A stretch of DNA of 60,893 nt from Bacteroidales bacterium KHT7. Its GTDB lineage: Bacteria; Bacteroidota; Bacteroidia; Bacteroidales; Bacteroidaceae. Below the pieces are notes generated by a model. It did not search any database, was not told where the DNA came from, and saw nothing but the letters and a program-made list of their open reading frames with translations. Numbering within the stretch: the first letter of the stretch is position 1; the number at the start of each line of letters is the position of its first letter. Positions 8,264-16,701 of the stretch are shown here, in pieces. The DNA is taken from assembly GCA_900102385.1 (NCBI GenBank), contig FNBQ01000022.1, forward strand, positions 1 through 60,893, given 5' to 3'. The position numbers and the translations under genes are program-made.

Positions 8264-8857
8264 ATGTATGAAAAATTTTTAATCATTGTCGATCCTCAGA
8301 ACGACTTTATCGAGGGCGGCTCGCTTCCTGTTTCAGGCGCGCGCTCTGCAATGCAGCAGCTTGCGGAATATGTAAGGAATCATGCCGCAGAGTTTTCAAC
8401 AATTTTCGTCACTCAGGATGCGCATCCCGAGAACCATTGCAGTTTTACCGCAAACGGCGGAATATGGCCGGTGCATTGCGTAAAAGCCTCCTCGGGCTTC
8501 GAAGTCTTCAGGCAGTTGCAAGAGGCTCTGTCGGGTTCGGACAATGTTGAATATTGCCAGAAAGGCACGGATTCGGCAGTAGAGCAGTACAGCATATTCT
8601 CGTATAACGGTGGCCAGATAACCAACCCCGACGGACAGAAGATTATCTCTGCCATCGAGAAAACCTCATCGCCAACGATTGTGGTGTGCGGAATTGCCGG
8701 CGACGTATGCGTGATGAACACTCTCAACGACTTGGTTCAGATTCGCAAGTCGGCCGAAGGCATCTCTGTGGCAGCAAACTTTACGGCAAGCATCGACGGC
8801 GGCGAGAAACTCGAAGCATTCTGCAAAGAGAACAACATCAAACTTCTTAATTTATAA
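8264..8857 (+). CDS. pncA: Nicotinamidase
   Basis: 197 aa, isochorismatase-like fold. It converts nicotinamide to nicotinate and ammonia in the cytoplasm, the first step of the Preiss-Handler salvage route to NAD. The catalytic triad is visible: Asp10 (IIVDPQNDF), Lys100 (QKGTDSAVEQYS) and Cys149 (GIAGDVCVMNT). Metal ligands are Asp52, His54 and His71 (TQDAHPENH, WPVHC). Length is normal. It is 8 nt upstream of nicotinate phosphoribosyltransferase, the next enzyme in the pathway, which makes the assignment strong. Confidence 0.96.
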   Translation: MYEKFLIIVDPQNDFIEGGSLPVSGARSAMQQLAEYVRNHAAEFSTIFVTQDAHPENHCSFTANGGIWPVHCVKASSGFEVFRQLQEALSGSDNVEYCQKGTDSAVEQYSIFSYNGGQITNPDGQKIISAIEKTSSPTIVVCGIAGDVCVMNTLNDLVQIRKSAEGISVAANFTASIDGGEKLEAFCKENNIKLLNL

Positions 8858-8865
8858 AAATCACC

Positions 8866-10074
8866 ATGCAACAGATAGTTAAACACTTTACCGACAACGA
8901 CCTATACACCTTTACCTGCATGTACTACATTGTGCAGTCGTACCCAAGAGCCGAGGTTGAATACACATTCTTCGACCGCAACAAGACCGTCTATCCCGAC
9001 GGATTCGACGCTCTGCTGCGCGAGCAGGTTGACATGATGAAAAACGTAGTAATAACCGATGAGGAGATTGAATTCATGCAGCAGAAATGCTACTACCTGC
9101 CAAAATGGTTCATCGACGTGTTTCTGCGCGGCTTCAGATTCAACCCAGCCGAGGTGGATATTTCAATGGACAAGGACAACCATCTGCACGTCTCAGTCAA
9201 GGGCAAATGGTATTCGGCAATCATCTGGGAGATGCCTATACTTAGTTGCGTGAGCGAACTGATGCACATTCTGAACGGCGACACAAAGATATACGATGAG
9301 CAGACCGAGCGCGAATACATAAGAAAGAAGTCTGAAGAGATTTTCTCTTCATCGCTCGTAATTGGCGATATGGGAACGCGCCGCCGTTTCTCGTTCGAGC
9401 ATCAGAAGGTGGTGCTCGAGGAGATGAGCCGCGTGTACAAGGAGAAACAGTGGAGCGGCATCTTCACCGGAACATCAAACGTATGGTTTGCCATGAAACT
9501 CGGACTGAATCCGCTTGGCACAATGAGCCACCAGATTATCTCGTTCGAGGAGAACTGCTCTTCGGTGTTCGAGGTAAACCACTCTGTTATGGGAAAGTGG
9601 GCCGAGGTATATAACGGCGACCTTGGAATATATCTTTACGACTGCTTTGGCGACAATGTCTTCTTCAACAATTTCTCTAAGAAGATGGCGATGCTGTTCT
9701 CTGGCTTGAGAGTGGATTCGGGCAACGAAGAGGAGCAGATTGACAAGATTGTGGCAAAATACAAGGAACTGGGCGTTAATCCGCTAACAAAGCAAGTTAT
9801 CTTCTCTAACGGTTTGAATATCAAGCGCGCTATCGAGATTAACAACTATGCCAAAGGCAAGATTATTCCGTCGTTCGGCGTGGGCACGTTCCTTACCTGC
9901 GACATTACAAGCGGCGGCGGAGTGATAAAGCCTATGAACATCGTCGTAAAACTTACACGCTCAAGAATTACCGAGTCGAGAGAATGGCACGACTGCGTAA
10001 AACTCTCTTGCGACAAGGGCAAGACTCTCGGCAACGAGATGAAATGCAAGTACATTCAGAGCATTATCGGCTAA
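8866..10074 (+). CDS. pncB: Nicotinate phosphoribosyltransferase
   Basis: 402 aa, the usual length for the bacterial PncB type. It makes nicotinate mononucleotide from nicotinate and PRPP with ATP hydrolysis. Family features include the N-terminal TDNDLYTFTCMYYI, GTSNVWFAMKLGLNPLGTMSHQ in the centre (substrate and phosphate region), GLRVDSGNE and the C-terminal GVGTFLTCD loop. It is the second gene of the pncA-pncB operon and is closed by the hairpin terminator at 10094. Confidence 0.96.
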   Translation: MQQIVKHFTDNDLYTFTCMYYIVQSYPRAEVEYTFFDRNKTVYPDGFDALLREQVDMMKNVVITDEEIEFMQQKCYYLPKWFIDVFLRGFRFNPAEVDISMDKDNHLHVSVKGKWYSAIIWEMPILSCVSELMHILNGDTKIYDEQTEREYIRKKSEEIFSSSLVIGDMGTRRRFSFEHQKVVLEEMSRVYKEKQWSGIFTGTSNVWFAMKLGLNPLGTMSHQIISFEENCSSVFEVNHSVMGKWAEVYNGDLGIYLYDCFGDNVFFNNFSKKMAMLFSGLRVDSGNEEEQIDKIVAKYKELGVNPLTKQVIFSNGLNIKRAIEINNYAKGKIIPSFGVGTFLTCDITSGGGVIKPMNIVVKLTRSRITESREWHDCVKLSCDKGKTLGNEMKCKYIQSIIG

Positions 10075-10093
10075 TCGTAAACAAGATATCTTT

Positions 10094-10128
10094 AGCAGCG
10101 GTGCTTCATAAGAGCATCGCTGCTTTTA
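10094..10128 (+). terminator. Intrinsic terminator after pncB
   Basis: AGCAGCGGTGCT (10094-10105) pairs with AGCATCGCTGCT (10113-10124) with one mismatch, followed by TTTTAT. Confidence 0.85.
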
Positions 10129-10221
10129 TACGACGTGAGTTTTTTCGGCTCAGCCATGCGTATGTTTCTCATTTTTGAGCCAATTTTAATTACATATATT
10201 CAAACTTTTTTTACTAAAAAA

Positions 10222-10926
10222 ATGAAAAGAAGAATATTTTTCTTTCTTCTGCTTGTTACTTGCCTCCCGATTTTCTCGCAGAATATTGACGGAGTATACA
10301 AATGCAAGGAGTTTAGCGACAAGATTGTTATCTCTGGAAACAAACTGTATTTGTTGACCAAGGTTAGTGAACATTCTCCTATGTGGTTTGAAACAGATAC
10401 ATTGGCAAATTGCACAATAGAAAGGATCGACAAAAACCTTTTGTTGCTTAATAGCGATGATTCCAAATTGTACGACACTTGGTATGTTGACCAATCAAAA
10501 GAAAATAGGTCGGACGATTCTATACGTGTGAATTTTATTTTTCCTTATGATTGGGGAGACTTGGAAATACATGCTTATGTGAGCGGTTATAACAAGATGA
10601 TCTGTAACAAGAATGGAGAGAAGACTTTGATGATGCCGAAATGTGATAAATATGTATATCCTATTAAAGAATTTGACTTTTCTATAAGACCAACAGAATA
10701 TTTTGCAATACACAGACTTGGTAATTCTTACGCACGACTATATATTGATCTATTAGAACTAAACTCGTTGAAAAGACTCAAAGTTGAAGAGGGCGTTAAT
10801 AGGATTGACATAAATATTCCGGCTATCGACAATTGGTTCTTTGCAAGGTATCATGTTATTGATGAATTTGCCTACATTAAAGGCAACAAAATCCATTGGA
10901 AAGGATTCGTCTATAAAAAAGAATAA
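10222..10926 (+). CDS. Exported protein of unknown function
   Basis: 234 aa from the ATG at 10222; upstream in-frame codons lie in the intergenic region after the terminator. A Sec signal peptide spans residues 1-18 (KRRIFFFLLLVTCLPIFS, cleaved near SQN). The mature protein opens with a small-domain motif DGVYKCKEFSDKIVISGNKL, suggesting a lipocalin-like or beta-rich fold, but no family is certain. AT-rich like the genes at 5791-8116. It is followed by a solo copy of the inverted repeat and a bidirectional terminator. Confidence 0.7.
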   Translation: MKRRIFFFLLLVTCLPIFSQNIDGVYKCKEFSDKIVISGNKLYLLTKVSEHSPMWFETDTLANCTIERIDKNLLLLNSDDSKLYDTWYVDQSKENRSDDSIRVNFIFPYDWGDLEIHAYVSGYNKMICNKNGEKTLMMPKCDKYVYPIKEFDFSIRPTEYFAIHRLGNSYARLYIDLLELNSLKRLKVEEGVNRIDINIPAIDNWFFARYHVIDEFAYIKGNKIHWKGFVYKKE

Positions 10927-10951
10927 TTAGTTTCTATTACGATGGCGCAAT

Positions 10952-10983
10952 TATTCTGCCGAATTCAGAAATCTCGGCAGAAC
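10952..10983. repeat. Solo terminal inverted repeat of the intergenic element
   Basis: TTCTGCCGA and TCGGCAGAA flank an 11-base loop. The left half TTCTGCCGAATTCAG is identical over 15 bases to a stretch inside the coding sequence near 53880. This is either a minimal form of the element or a terminator-like hairpin. Confidence 0.55.
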
Positions 10984-10993
10984 GCGAGAAAAT

Positions 10994-11034
10994 AAAAAAT
11001 GTCCGCAGAGATTTTGTTTCTGCGGACATTTTTT
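10994..11034. terminator. Bidirectional intrinsic terminator
   Basis: AAAAAATGTCCGCAGA (10994-11009) and TCTGCGGACATTTTTT (11019-11034) are perfect inverted arms. They have A and T runs on both flanks, so it serves the exported-protein gene on the plus strand and the LytTR gene on the minus strand. Confidence 0.92.
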
Positions 11035-11042
11035 ATTGTGAA

Positions 11043-12677
11043 TTACAAACTCTTTATCGCATCTTTTATGCCAGCCATGTTGCTGCGCGAGACAGGCAGA
11101 CATTCCTCGCTATGGCGAACCAAAAGTTGCATCGTTCCTGCCTTTGAGACGATTTTCTCTACCTGAGCAAGATTAACGAGGAAGGCGCGGTGGCAGCGAA
11201 CCACCATCGGATAGCCGTGCAACTCGTCTTCCATCTGTTTTGATGTGGCACGCAGCATATCGGTCTGCACCTTTCCGCCGAGCCACTGGCACACCTTAAC
11301 GTAGTTGCCAACCGCCTCGACATAAAGCAGATTGCTGATTTCGAGAGTAATTGTATCGCTCGTTGTGCCCGTTAGCGTAACGGTACTTTCGGCAGCCGGA
11401 GCGTCATCGGCTTTTCTTTCAGCCTCAACCATCTTGGCGCGCTGTTCAGCCATTTTCTGCATCTTCTGCAACTGGTCGTTAAGTTGCTGCATCTCTTCTT
11501 CCTTCTCGCGCAGAAGCCTTTTGCGGCGGCGCGCAAGTACTGAGAGTGCAATGATGATGGCAAGCAGTCCGACGGTGAGCAACAAGAAGAAGATGAGCTG
11601 GCGCTGGCGCGACACGGTGAGCAGCAGTTCGTGTTCGCGAAGGTTCTGAATGGAGCGTTCCTTGGCTTTCTCTACCGCCTGACGTTTGTTCATGCGGTTG
11701 CGAATGTCGTTGGCAAACTCGGCCATGTCGGTTATGTTGTACCGGCCTGTGGTGGCATAGTCGAGCACCATTCGGTGACCGATGACGCAGAATCGCGTTG
11801 AGTTTGACATATCGTACTCCTCTACCTTGTTCATGTAGTGCTGGGCGCGCTCCTTGTTGCCCTTCAGCAGCCACGCGTGCGAGAGCGAGAAAAGCGGTCC
11901 GAGTTCGTTGCCGGAGTATTCCTTCGAGCGACTGTAATGTGCCATTATGTCCTCGTGCATGGCAATGCCCTCGTCTATCCTGCCTATGTCAATGAGCAGG
12001 TCGGCATAGTTTCGCATGGCATCGCGCCACACATAGACAGAGTCTTTTGCCGTATCGCGAAAGGCGATGGCTCGCTTGAACATCACGATGGCTGAATCAA
12101 TCTTTCCTTCGTAATAATAGTTTACGGCAAGGGCGTTGAGGAGCTGCGCGTGATTCTTGTCGCCGCCGTCGATGGAGAGAAGCTCGTCAACATATTGCTT
12201 TGCCTCCTTCTGATTGTTGTTCTTGAGGGCGAGTTTAGCCATTCCGCACAGCATCGAAACGGTTTCGGGATGATTGGCAGCCTTGCGGCTCTCTTCGAGC
12301 GACTGCACCATCAGTTTCTTAGCCTCATCCTCGCGCTCTGTCCACCAGTAGTACGACGATGTGAACGAGCGTGCCTTGCGCAGTCTTACGCTATCGATGG
12401 GCTGATGATGCTGAAAATAGCTGAACGCGAATGCCACCATAGAGTCTTCGGATAGCGACTGGTTCATGGCGGCATGAGCCTCGGCCGTTGTTAGCCAGTA
12501 TCGGGCAAGCCACTCGTCGGGCAGTCTGCCCACGTTCTCAACCTGATTTAATACATAAAGTGCGCTGTCGGGTTTCTCGCTTATCAATGCTTCGGCTTCG
12601 CTGATGTACTGTTTGTCTGAATTTCCGCAGGAAGTGAGCGCAATCATTCCTGCGAGTGTCCATAGAATCTTTTTCAT
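11043..12677 (-). CDS. LytTR regulator with lipoprotein-type TPR sensor
   Basis: 544 aa from the ATG at 12677, chosen because MKKILWTLAGMIALTSCGN is a type II signal with Cys17; longer starts would cross the promoter. Residues about 25-330 are helical TPR-like repeats outside the cytoplasmic membrane. A transmembrane segment follows (IFFLLLTVGLLAIIIALSVL, about 365-385), then a coiled coil and a C-terminal LytTR DNA-binding domain (about 435-544). This TPR-TM-LytTR layout is a one-component envelope sensor. Its DNA-binding domain is close to that of the gene at 118-1065. It is divergent from 12871, with shared operator 2 lying between the two promoters. Best candidate for the regulon's regulator. 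Confidence 0.93.
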   Translation of the reverse strand: MKKILWTLAGMIALTSCGNSDKQYISEAEALISEKPDSALYVLNQVENVGRLPDEWLARYWLTTAEAHAAMNQSLSEDSMVAFAFSYFQHHQPIDSVRLRKARSFTSSYYWWTEREDEAKKLMVQSLEESRKAANHPETVSMLCGMAKLALKNNNQKEAKQYVDELLSIDGGDKNHAQLLNALAVNYYYEGKIDSAIVMFKRAIAFRDTAKDSVYVWRDAMRNYADLLIDIGRIDEGIAMHEDIMAHYSRSKEYSGNELGPLFSLSHAWLLKGNKERAQHYMNKVEEYDMSNSTRFCVIGHRMVLDYATTGRYNITDMAEFANDIRNRMNKRQAVEKAKERSIQNLREHELLLTVSRQRQLIFFLLLTVGLLAIIIALSVLARRRKRLLREKEEEMQQLNDQLQKMQKMAEQRAKMVEAERKADDAPAAESTVTLTGTTSDTITLEISNLLYVEAVGNYVKVCQWLGGKVQTDMLRATSKQMEDELHGYPMVVRCHRAFLVNLAQVEKIVSKAGTMQLLVRHSEECLPVSRSNMAGIKDAIKSL

Positions 12678-12681
12678 AGCA

Positions 12682-12712
12682 CAAAGTTCACACATTTTTT
12701 TGGTTCTGCCAA
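12682..12712 (-). promoter_or_regulatory. Promoter of the TPR-LytTR gene, predicted leaderless
   Basis: On the minus strand TTG (12710-12712), 20 bp, GAACTTTG (12682-12689). The -7 box ends only 4 nt before the ATG at 12677. The upstream edge of operator 2 (12716) is 3 bp from the -33 triplet. Confidence 0.55.
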
Positions 12713-12715
12713 GCC

Positions 12716-12781
12716 ATTCGTCACAAAACCGTGCAGAATATCCCAAAAATTAGGCTATTCGACATACAAACCGTTACTTTG
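12716..12781 (+). promoter_or_regulatory. Shared operator 2 with promoter, between divergent genes
   Basis: TCACAAAA at 12721 and TCCCAAAA at 12741 (20 bp), joined by TGCAGAATA. The -33 position holds TAG (12751-12753) and the -7 box is TTACTTTG (12774-12781), 33 bp after the second half. The poor core promoter suggests activation by the bound protein. It could also control the minus-strand LytTR gene. Confidence 0.8.
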
Positions 12782-12870
12782 CCGACGAAAAAAACGCATT
12801 GGGCGAACAAAACACACCGCCCGGCACAAATTGAAAAGCGATAAAAAACTAACAAAAAAGAAACTTAATT

Positions 12871-13503
12871 ATGAAGAAAATTCTTTTCATGGCGTTTGCA
12901 GCCACCATCTGCTGCGGAATATTTGCATCGTGCAACACCGATGACGATGACGAGATTTACGACCCTTTCGAGATAACCGACGGCGACAAGAAGGATTACT
13001 ACGGGTATTCGGAAGAAGGCTTCTTTATAGACGGCGAAATGAAAGTCGTGGGATTCTTCGACAAGGACAGCGTGATTGAGGGATACACAAAATACGTGGA
13101 GCGCAACTATCTCTATCACGAGAAAGACAACGACGAGGAGGAGCACAAGCGCAGCCTCGGATACGGCATGAACATGCGTCTGAAAGACTTTGCCGTGATA
13201 TACACCGACGAGATAACATACAATGCCGACAGCACCCAGATAACGGGCAAGGGGCATCTGTATTTTATTGAGAACGACAAGAATAACGTAACCGTTCCGA
13301 AAGTTCTTCCAGACAACAGGAAGAACGACTTCGGCACAGACGTATCTGCCACCATCGACGAGAAAGGACAGCCTCATCTGATAACCTGCAAGACGGTGAT
13401 TGACGACAAACAGGTTACAATTCAGTTCAGGGAACTCCACTTCAGGTCTCCTTACGATGCCCCAGACATCGAAATACCAAAGGACGATGAATTCAGTATT
13501 TAA
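12871..13503 (+). CDS. Lipoprotein of unknown function
   Basis: 210 aa. Type II signal peptide with lipobox FASC (Cys at about residue 21), followed by the acidic run NTDDDDE typical of Bacteroidetes surface lipoproteins (a lipoprotein export signal usually has such acidic residues right after Cys). The rest is a beta-rich, highly charged domain with no recognised family. It is the first gene downstream of operator 2 and probably surface exposed. A hairpin (13579-13605) separates it from the TonB receptor gene. Confidence 0.85.
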   Translation: MKKILFMAFAATICCGIFASCNTDDDDEIYDPFEITDGDKKDYYGYSEEGFFIDGEMKVVGFFDKDSVIEGYTKYVERNYLYHEKDNDEEEHKRSLGYGMNMRLKDFAVIYTDEITYNADSTQITGKGHLYFIENDKNNVTVPKVLPDNRKNDFGTDVSATIDEKGQPHLITCKTVIDDKQVTIQFRELHFRSPYDAPDIEIPKDDEFSI

Positions 13504-13578
13504 TTGTTAAAACTCAATACTAATTCCAATCTACTGTAATCTCTCTTTTTTATCAAACCAACAGAGATAAGGAATAAA

Positions 13579-13605
13579 GGCACTCAGTCGGGAGACTATA
13601 GTGCC
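13579..13605 (+). terminator. Hairpin between lipoprotein and TonB receptor genes
   Basis: GGCACT/AGTGCC and the nested AGTC/GACT form a stem-loop just upstream of the receptor start. There is no strong T run after it, so it may be an attenuator or leader structure rather than a full terminator. Confidence 0.4.
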
Positions 13606-13642
13606 CTTAATTTTGAAAAAAAAGAAATACAAACAAAATATA

Positions 13643-16012
13643 ATGAGAATCTTAAACATTATCATCGCAACAGCGATTTTGTGCCTCGTGCCAATCATGG
13701 CATTTGGGCAGACAACACAAACCATTCGCGGACAAGTAAGCGACATTGCATCGGGCGAACCGATGATTGGCGTGAGCATCGTTGTAGAAGATGCCGACAA
13801 CTGCGCCACCACATCAGACACCGAAGGAAACTTTGTGATAACCCGAGTGCCCGTAGGCCGCCACTCCATCAGGGTGAGTTACGTTGGCTACGAGCCTCTG
13901 GTTCTGAAAGAGCAACTCCTCTCATCAGGAAAAGAGATGGTTCTGAGTCTGAAGATGCACGAGAGCATTGCCGAACTGGGCGAGGTGGTTGTAAAGCCAC
14001 GCTCCAACAAACAGATGCCGCTAAACGACATGGCTCAGGTTGGAGCACGAATGTTCAGCGTTGAGGAGGCAAACAGATATGCCGGCGGAATGGCCGACCC
14101 GGCACGCACGGCTTCGATGTTTGCCGGAGTGGCATCGGGCGGAGCAACAAACGGCATAAGCATACACGGAAACTCGCCGCAGATGCTACAATGGCGAATA
14201 GAGGGCGTTGAGGTAAACAACCCCAACCACTTTGCCGAAATAACCGAAGCAGGCGGAGGCATATTCACCTCGCTTAACGGAACGGTTCTTGCCAACAGCG
14301 ACTTCCTTACGGGAGCGATGCCTGCCGAGTTTGGAAACGCCCTGTCGGGCGCATTCGACATGAAGATGCGAGCCGGAAACAACAACAAGCACGAGCACGC
14401 CATACAGATAGGAACGCTGGGCGTAGACTTTGCCTCGGAAGGCCCGATAGGAAAGTCTAAGAACGGCTGCCCGCGCGCATCGTATCTGGTTAACTACCGA
14501 TACAGTTTTCTGGAGATAGCAAAGAAACTCCACGCCATAAACATGGAGAAGGAGACGCTCGACTATCAGGATTTGAGCGGAAAACTGAATATGCCGACGT
14601 GCAAGGCCGGAACATTCGCCCTATGGTTTACGGGCTTGATTGACAGATACATAAACGACGTTCCCGAAAAAGACGAGTGGGAAACGCTGTGGGACATGAA
14701 CGACTCGTGGTCTAACCAGAAGAGTTGGGCCGGCGGACTTACGCACAACTACCGTTTCCGCAACGGCGGAACACTTCACTCAAGCATTGCATATACCGGA
14801 AACTATCAGAATCTGAGAACCAACGACTACGACGACAATATGACAAAGACTCCCGACATGAAGGGCAGAAACCTGTCGTGGAACGTGATGATTGGCGTGC
14901 AGTATCAGCACAAATTCTCATCAAGATACACGATGCAGAACGGATTCGACCATCAGCATATCGACTTCAACACATGGTTAGACCACGTTGCCGAGGTAGG
15001 CGGTCCGCTGCAGCGCATATACCAGTCGGAAGGCAACACGGGACTAACACGCGCCTACACAAGCCACAAGATTGCACTTAGCCGAAGACTCTCGGCGGTG
15101 GCTGGCGCAAACGTAATGTGGTTCAACCTTAACGACCAGTGGCTGTTAGAGCCTCGCGCAAGCATTGAGTACAAGACATCGGCATCGAGCAGCGTGGCAA
15201 TAGCCTATGCGCTTAACAGCCGAAAGGAGACGACCGACACTTATTTCGTACAGATATCCGACGGCAACGGAAATGCTGCCAACCCAAACAAGAATCTGGG
15301 ACTCACTCGCTCGCACCACATCTCGGCATCGTTCAGTCAGCGTCTGGGCGAGAATGCGATAATTAAGATTGAGCCTTACTGGCAATATCTGTTCGACGTT
15401 CCGGTAGAGATTGGCTCAACTTTCTCAATCCTCAACCACAACCTTTTCTATCAAGACAGGGCTCTTGTAAACGAGGGTGTTGGACGCAACTACGGAATAG
15501 ACCTCACCCTTGAGCGATATCTGAAGGACGGACTCTACGGAATGTTTACGGCAACCCTCTTCAAGTCTGAATACCGCGACGCGCAGGGCGAATGGCACAA
15601 CACGCGCCACGACCGCACGTTCGTAACCAACATTCTGGGCGGAAAAGAGTGGATGGTTGGCAAGAGCAAGAAGAACGTCTTCGGGTTTAACGGACGATTT
15701 ACGCTGATGGGCGGCGACCGTTACACTCCGATGCCCGATGGACTGACGTTAGAAGAAGTGATGAAGCGTCCCGACCATTCCATTCCCGAGGACGGCGACA
15801 AACCGTTCAGCAAGCAGATGGGACTGAACACAGGCTTTGCCTTCTCGGTTAAATACACCATCAACGGAAAGCGAAAGGCCACGCACCTCATTCTCGAATA
15901 CCTGAAAGTGCGCTCGTTCCAAGGCAAGACATTCAACATAAAGACCCACGAGGTTGAGGATAAATTCACCTCGCTCACCTTCCCTAACATAGCCTACAGA
16001 CTAGAGTTTTAG
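13643..16012 (+). CDS. TonB-dependent outer-membrane receptor
   Basis: 789 aa from the ATG at 13643. Signal peptide (MRILNIIIATAILCLVPIMAFGQ). Residues about 27-110 are a CarboxypepD_reg-like domain (IRGQVSDIASGEPMIGVSIV, VSYVGYEPLVL). The plug follows (about 115-240, with LGEVVVKPR as its first strand), then a 22-strand-type barrel to the C-terminal Phe (IAYRLEF). There is no SusD partner next to it, so it is a lone receptor rather than a SusC of a glycan locus. Its ligand may be a metal chelate, cofactor or peptide. It follows the lipoprotein gene by 140 nt. Confidence 0.92.
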   Translation: MRILNIIIATAILCLVPIMAFGQTTQTIRGQVSDIASGEPMIGVSIVVEDADNCATTSDTEGNFVITRVPVGRHSIRVSYVGYEPLVLKEQLLSSGKEMVLSLKMHESIAELGEVVVKPRSNKQMPLNDMAQVGARMFSVEEANRYAGGMADPARTASMFAGVASGGATNGISIHGNSPQMLQWRIEGVEVNNPNHFAEITEAGGGIFTSLNGTVLANSDFLTGAMPAEFGNALSGAFDMKMRAGNNNKHEHAIQIGTLGVDFASEGPIGKSKNGCPRASYLVNYRYSFLEIAKKLHAINMEKETLDYQDLSGKLNMPTCKAGTFALWFTGLIDRYINDVPEKDEWETLWDMNDSWSNQKSWAGGLTHNYRFRNGGTLHSSIAYTGNYQNLRTNDYDDNMTKTPDMKGRNLSWNVMIGVQYQHKFSSRYTMQNGFDHQHIDFNTWLDHVAEVGGPLQRIYQSEGNTGLTRAYTSHKIALSRRLSAVAGANVMWFNLNDQWLLEPRASIEYKTSASSSVAIAYALNSRKETTDTYFVQISDGNGNAANPNKNLGLTRSHHISASFSQRLGENAIIKIEPYWQYLFDVPVEIGSTFSILNHNLFYQDRALVNEGVGRNYGIDLTLERYLKDGLYGMFTATLFKSEYRDAQGEWHNTRHDRTFVTNILGGKEWMVGKSKKNVFGFNGRFTLMGGDRYTPMPDGLTLEEVMKRPDHSIPEDGDKPFSKQMGLNTGFAFSVKYTINGKRKATHLILEYLKVRSFQGKTFNIKTHEVEDKFTSLTFPNIAYRLEF

Positions 16013-16024
16013 GGCATTTCTGCA

Positions 16025-16091
16025 ATTCGTCACAAAAGCGTGCAGAATATCCCAAAAGCATACGGAAAAAGAACTTTTTGGCATAACTTTG
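16025..16091 (+). promoter_or_regulatory. Shared operator 3 with promoter
   Basis: TCACAAAA at 16030 and TCCCAAAA at 16050 (20 bp), joined by TGCAGAATA; the -7 box TAACTTTG is at 16084-16091, 34 bp after the second half. The -33 triplet is poor. It starts the six-gene operon 16162-21573. Confidence 0.82.
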
Positions 16092-16161
16092 CAAGCAGAA
16101 TCGCAGGGCGGCGAACACATACTTTCCCCCATGTGGTTCTGCTTTTTTTAACCTTTACACG

Positions 16162-16686
16162 ATGATTATAATGGAAACAGAAAGACTGACGCTGCGACCG
16201 TGGCTCGACACCGATGCCGACGCGCTGTTCAGATACGCGTCCGAGCCCGACATAGGAAACCAAGCCGGATGGCCGCCGCACAAAAGCGTTGACGAGAGCC
16301 GCGAGATTATCCGAACGGTATTCAGCAGTCCAACCGTGTGGGCTATAGTTCTGAAGGATACTGGCGAACCAATAGGCTCGGTGGGCTACATGGAATCGTT
16401 CGACCTGAACATTCCTGCCCGACCCGGCGAGGCGATGGCAGGCTACTGGGTTGCAAAGCCCTACTGGAACAAGGGCATCTGCACCGAGGCTCTGGCTGAG
16501 ATGATAAGACACATAAGAGAAACAACACAAATACCGTCGCTCATCTGCTGCCACTTTACCGACAACCCGGCATCGGGGCGCGTGATGGAGAAATGCGGAT
16601 TCATTCCGACAGGCGAAATAAGCATTGACGATAATCAGCATGGCGGCAAAAATCGTCCAATGAGAATACTAAGGCTCGAATTTTAG
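16162..16686 (+). CDS. GNAT acetyltransferase, RimJ/RimL-like
   Basis: 174 aa. ETERLTLRPWLDTDADALFRYASEPDIG is the typical N-terminus of the RimJ/RimL branch (Acetyltransf_3). MAGYWVAKPYWNKGICTEALAEMI contains the acetyl-CoA loop, with a degenerate GKG-like turn NKGICTEA. NPASGRVMEKCGF is the C-terminal beta-bulge region. It probably acetylates an N-terminal or small-molecule amine. It is the first gene of the operon under operator 3. Confidence 0.9.
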   Translation: MIIMETERLTLRPWLDTDADALFRYASEPDIGNQAGWPPHKSVDESREIIRTVFSSPTVWAIVLKDTGEPIGSVGYMESFDLNIPARPGEAMAGYWVAKPYWNKGICTEALAEMIRHIRETTQIPSLICCHFTDNPASGRVMEKCGFIPTGEISIDDNQHGGKNRPMRILRLEF

Positions 16687-16701
16687 TATCAAACCCGAAA
16701 A

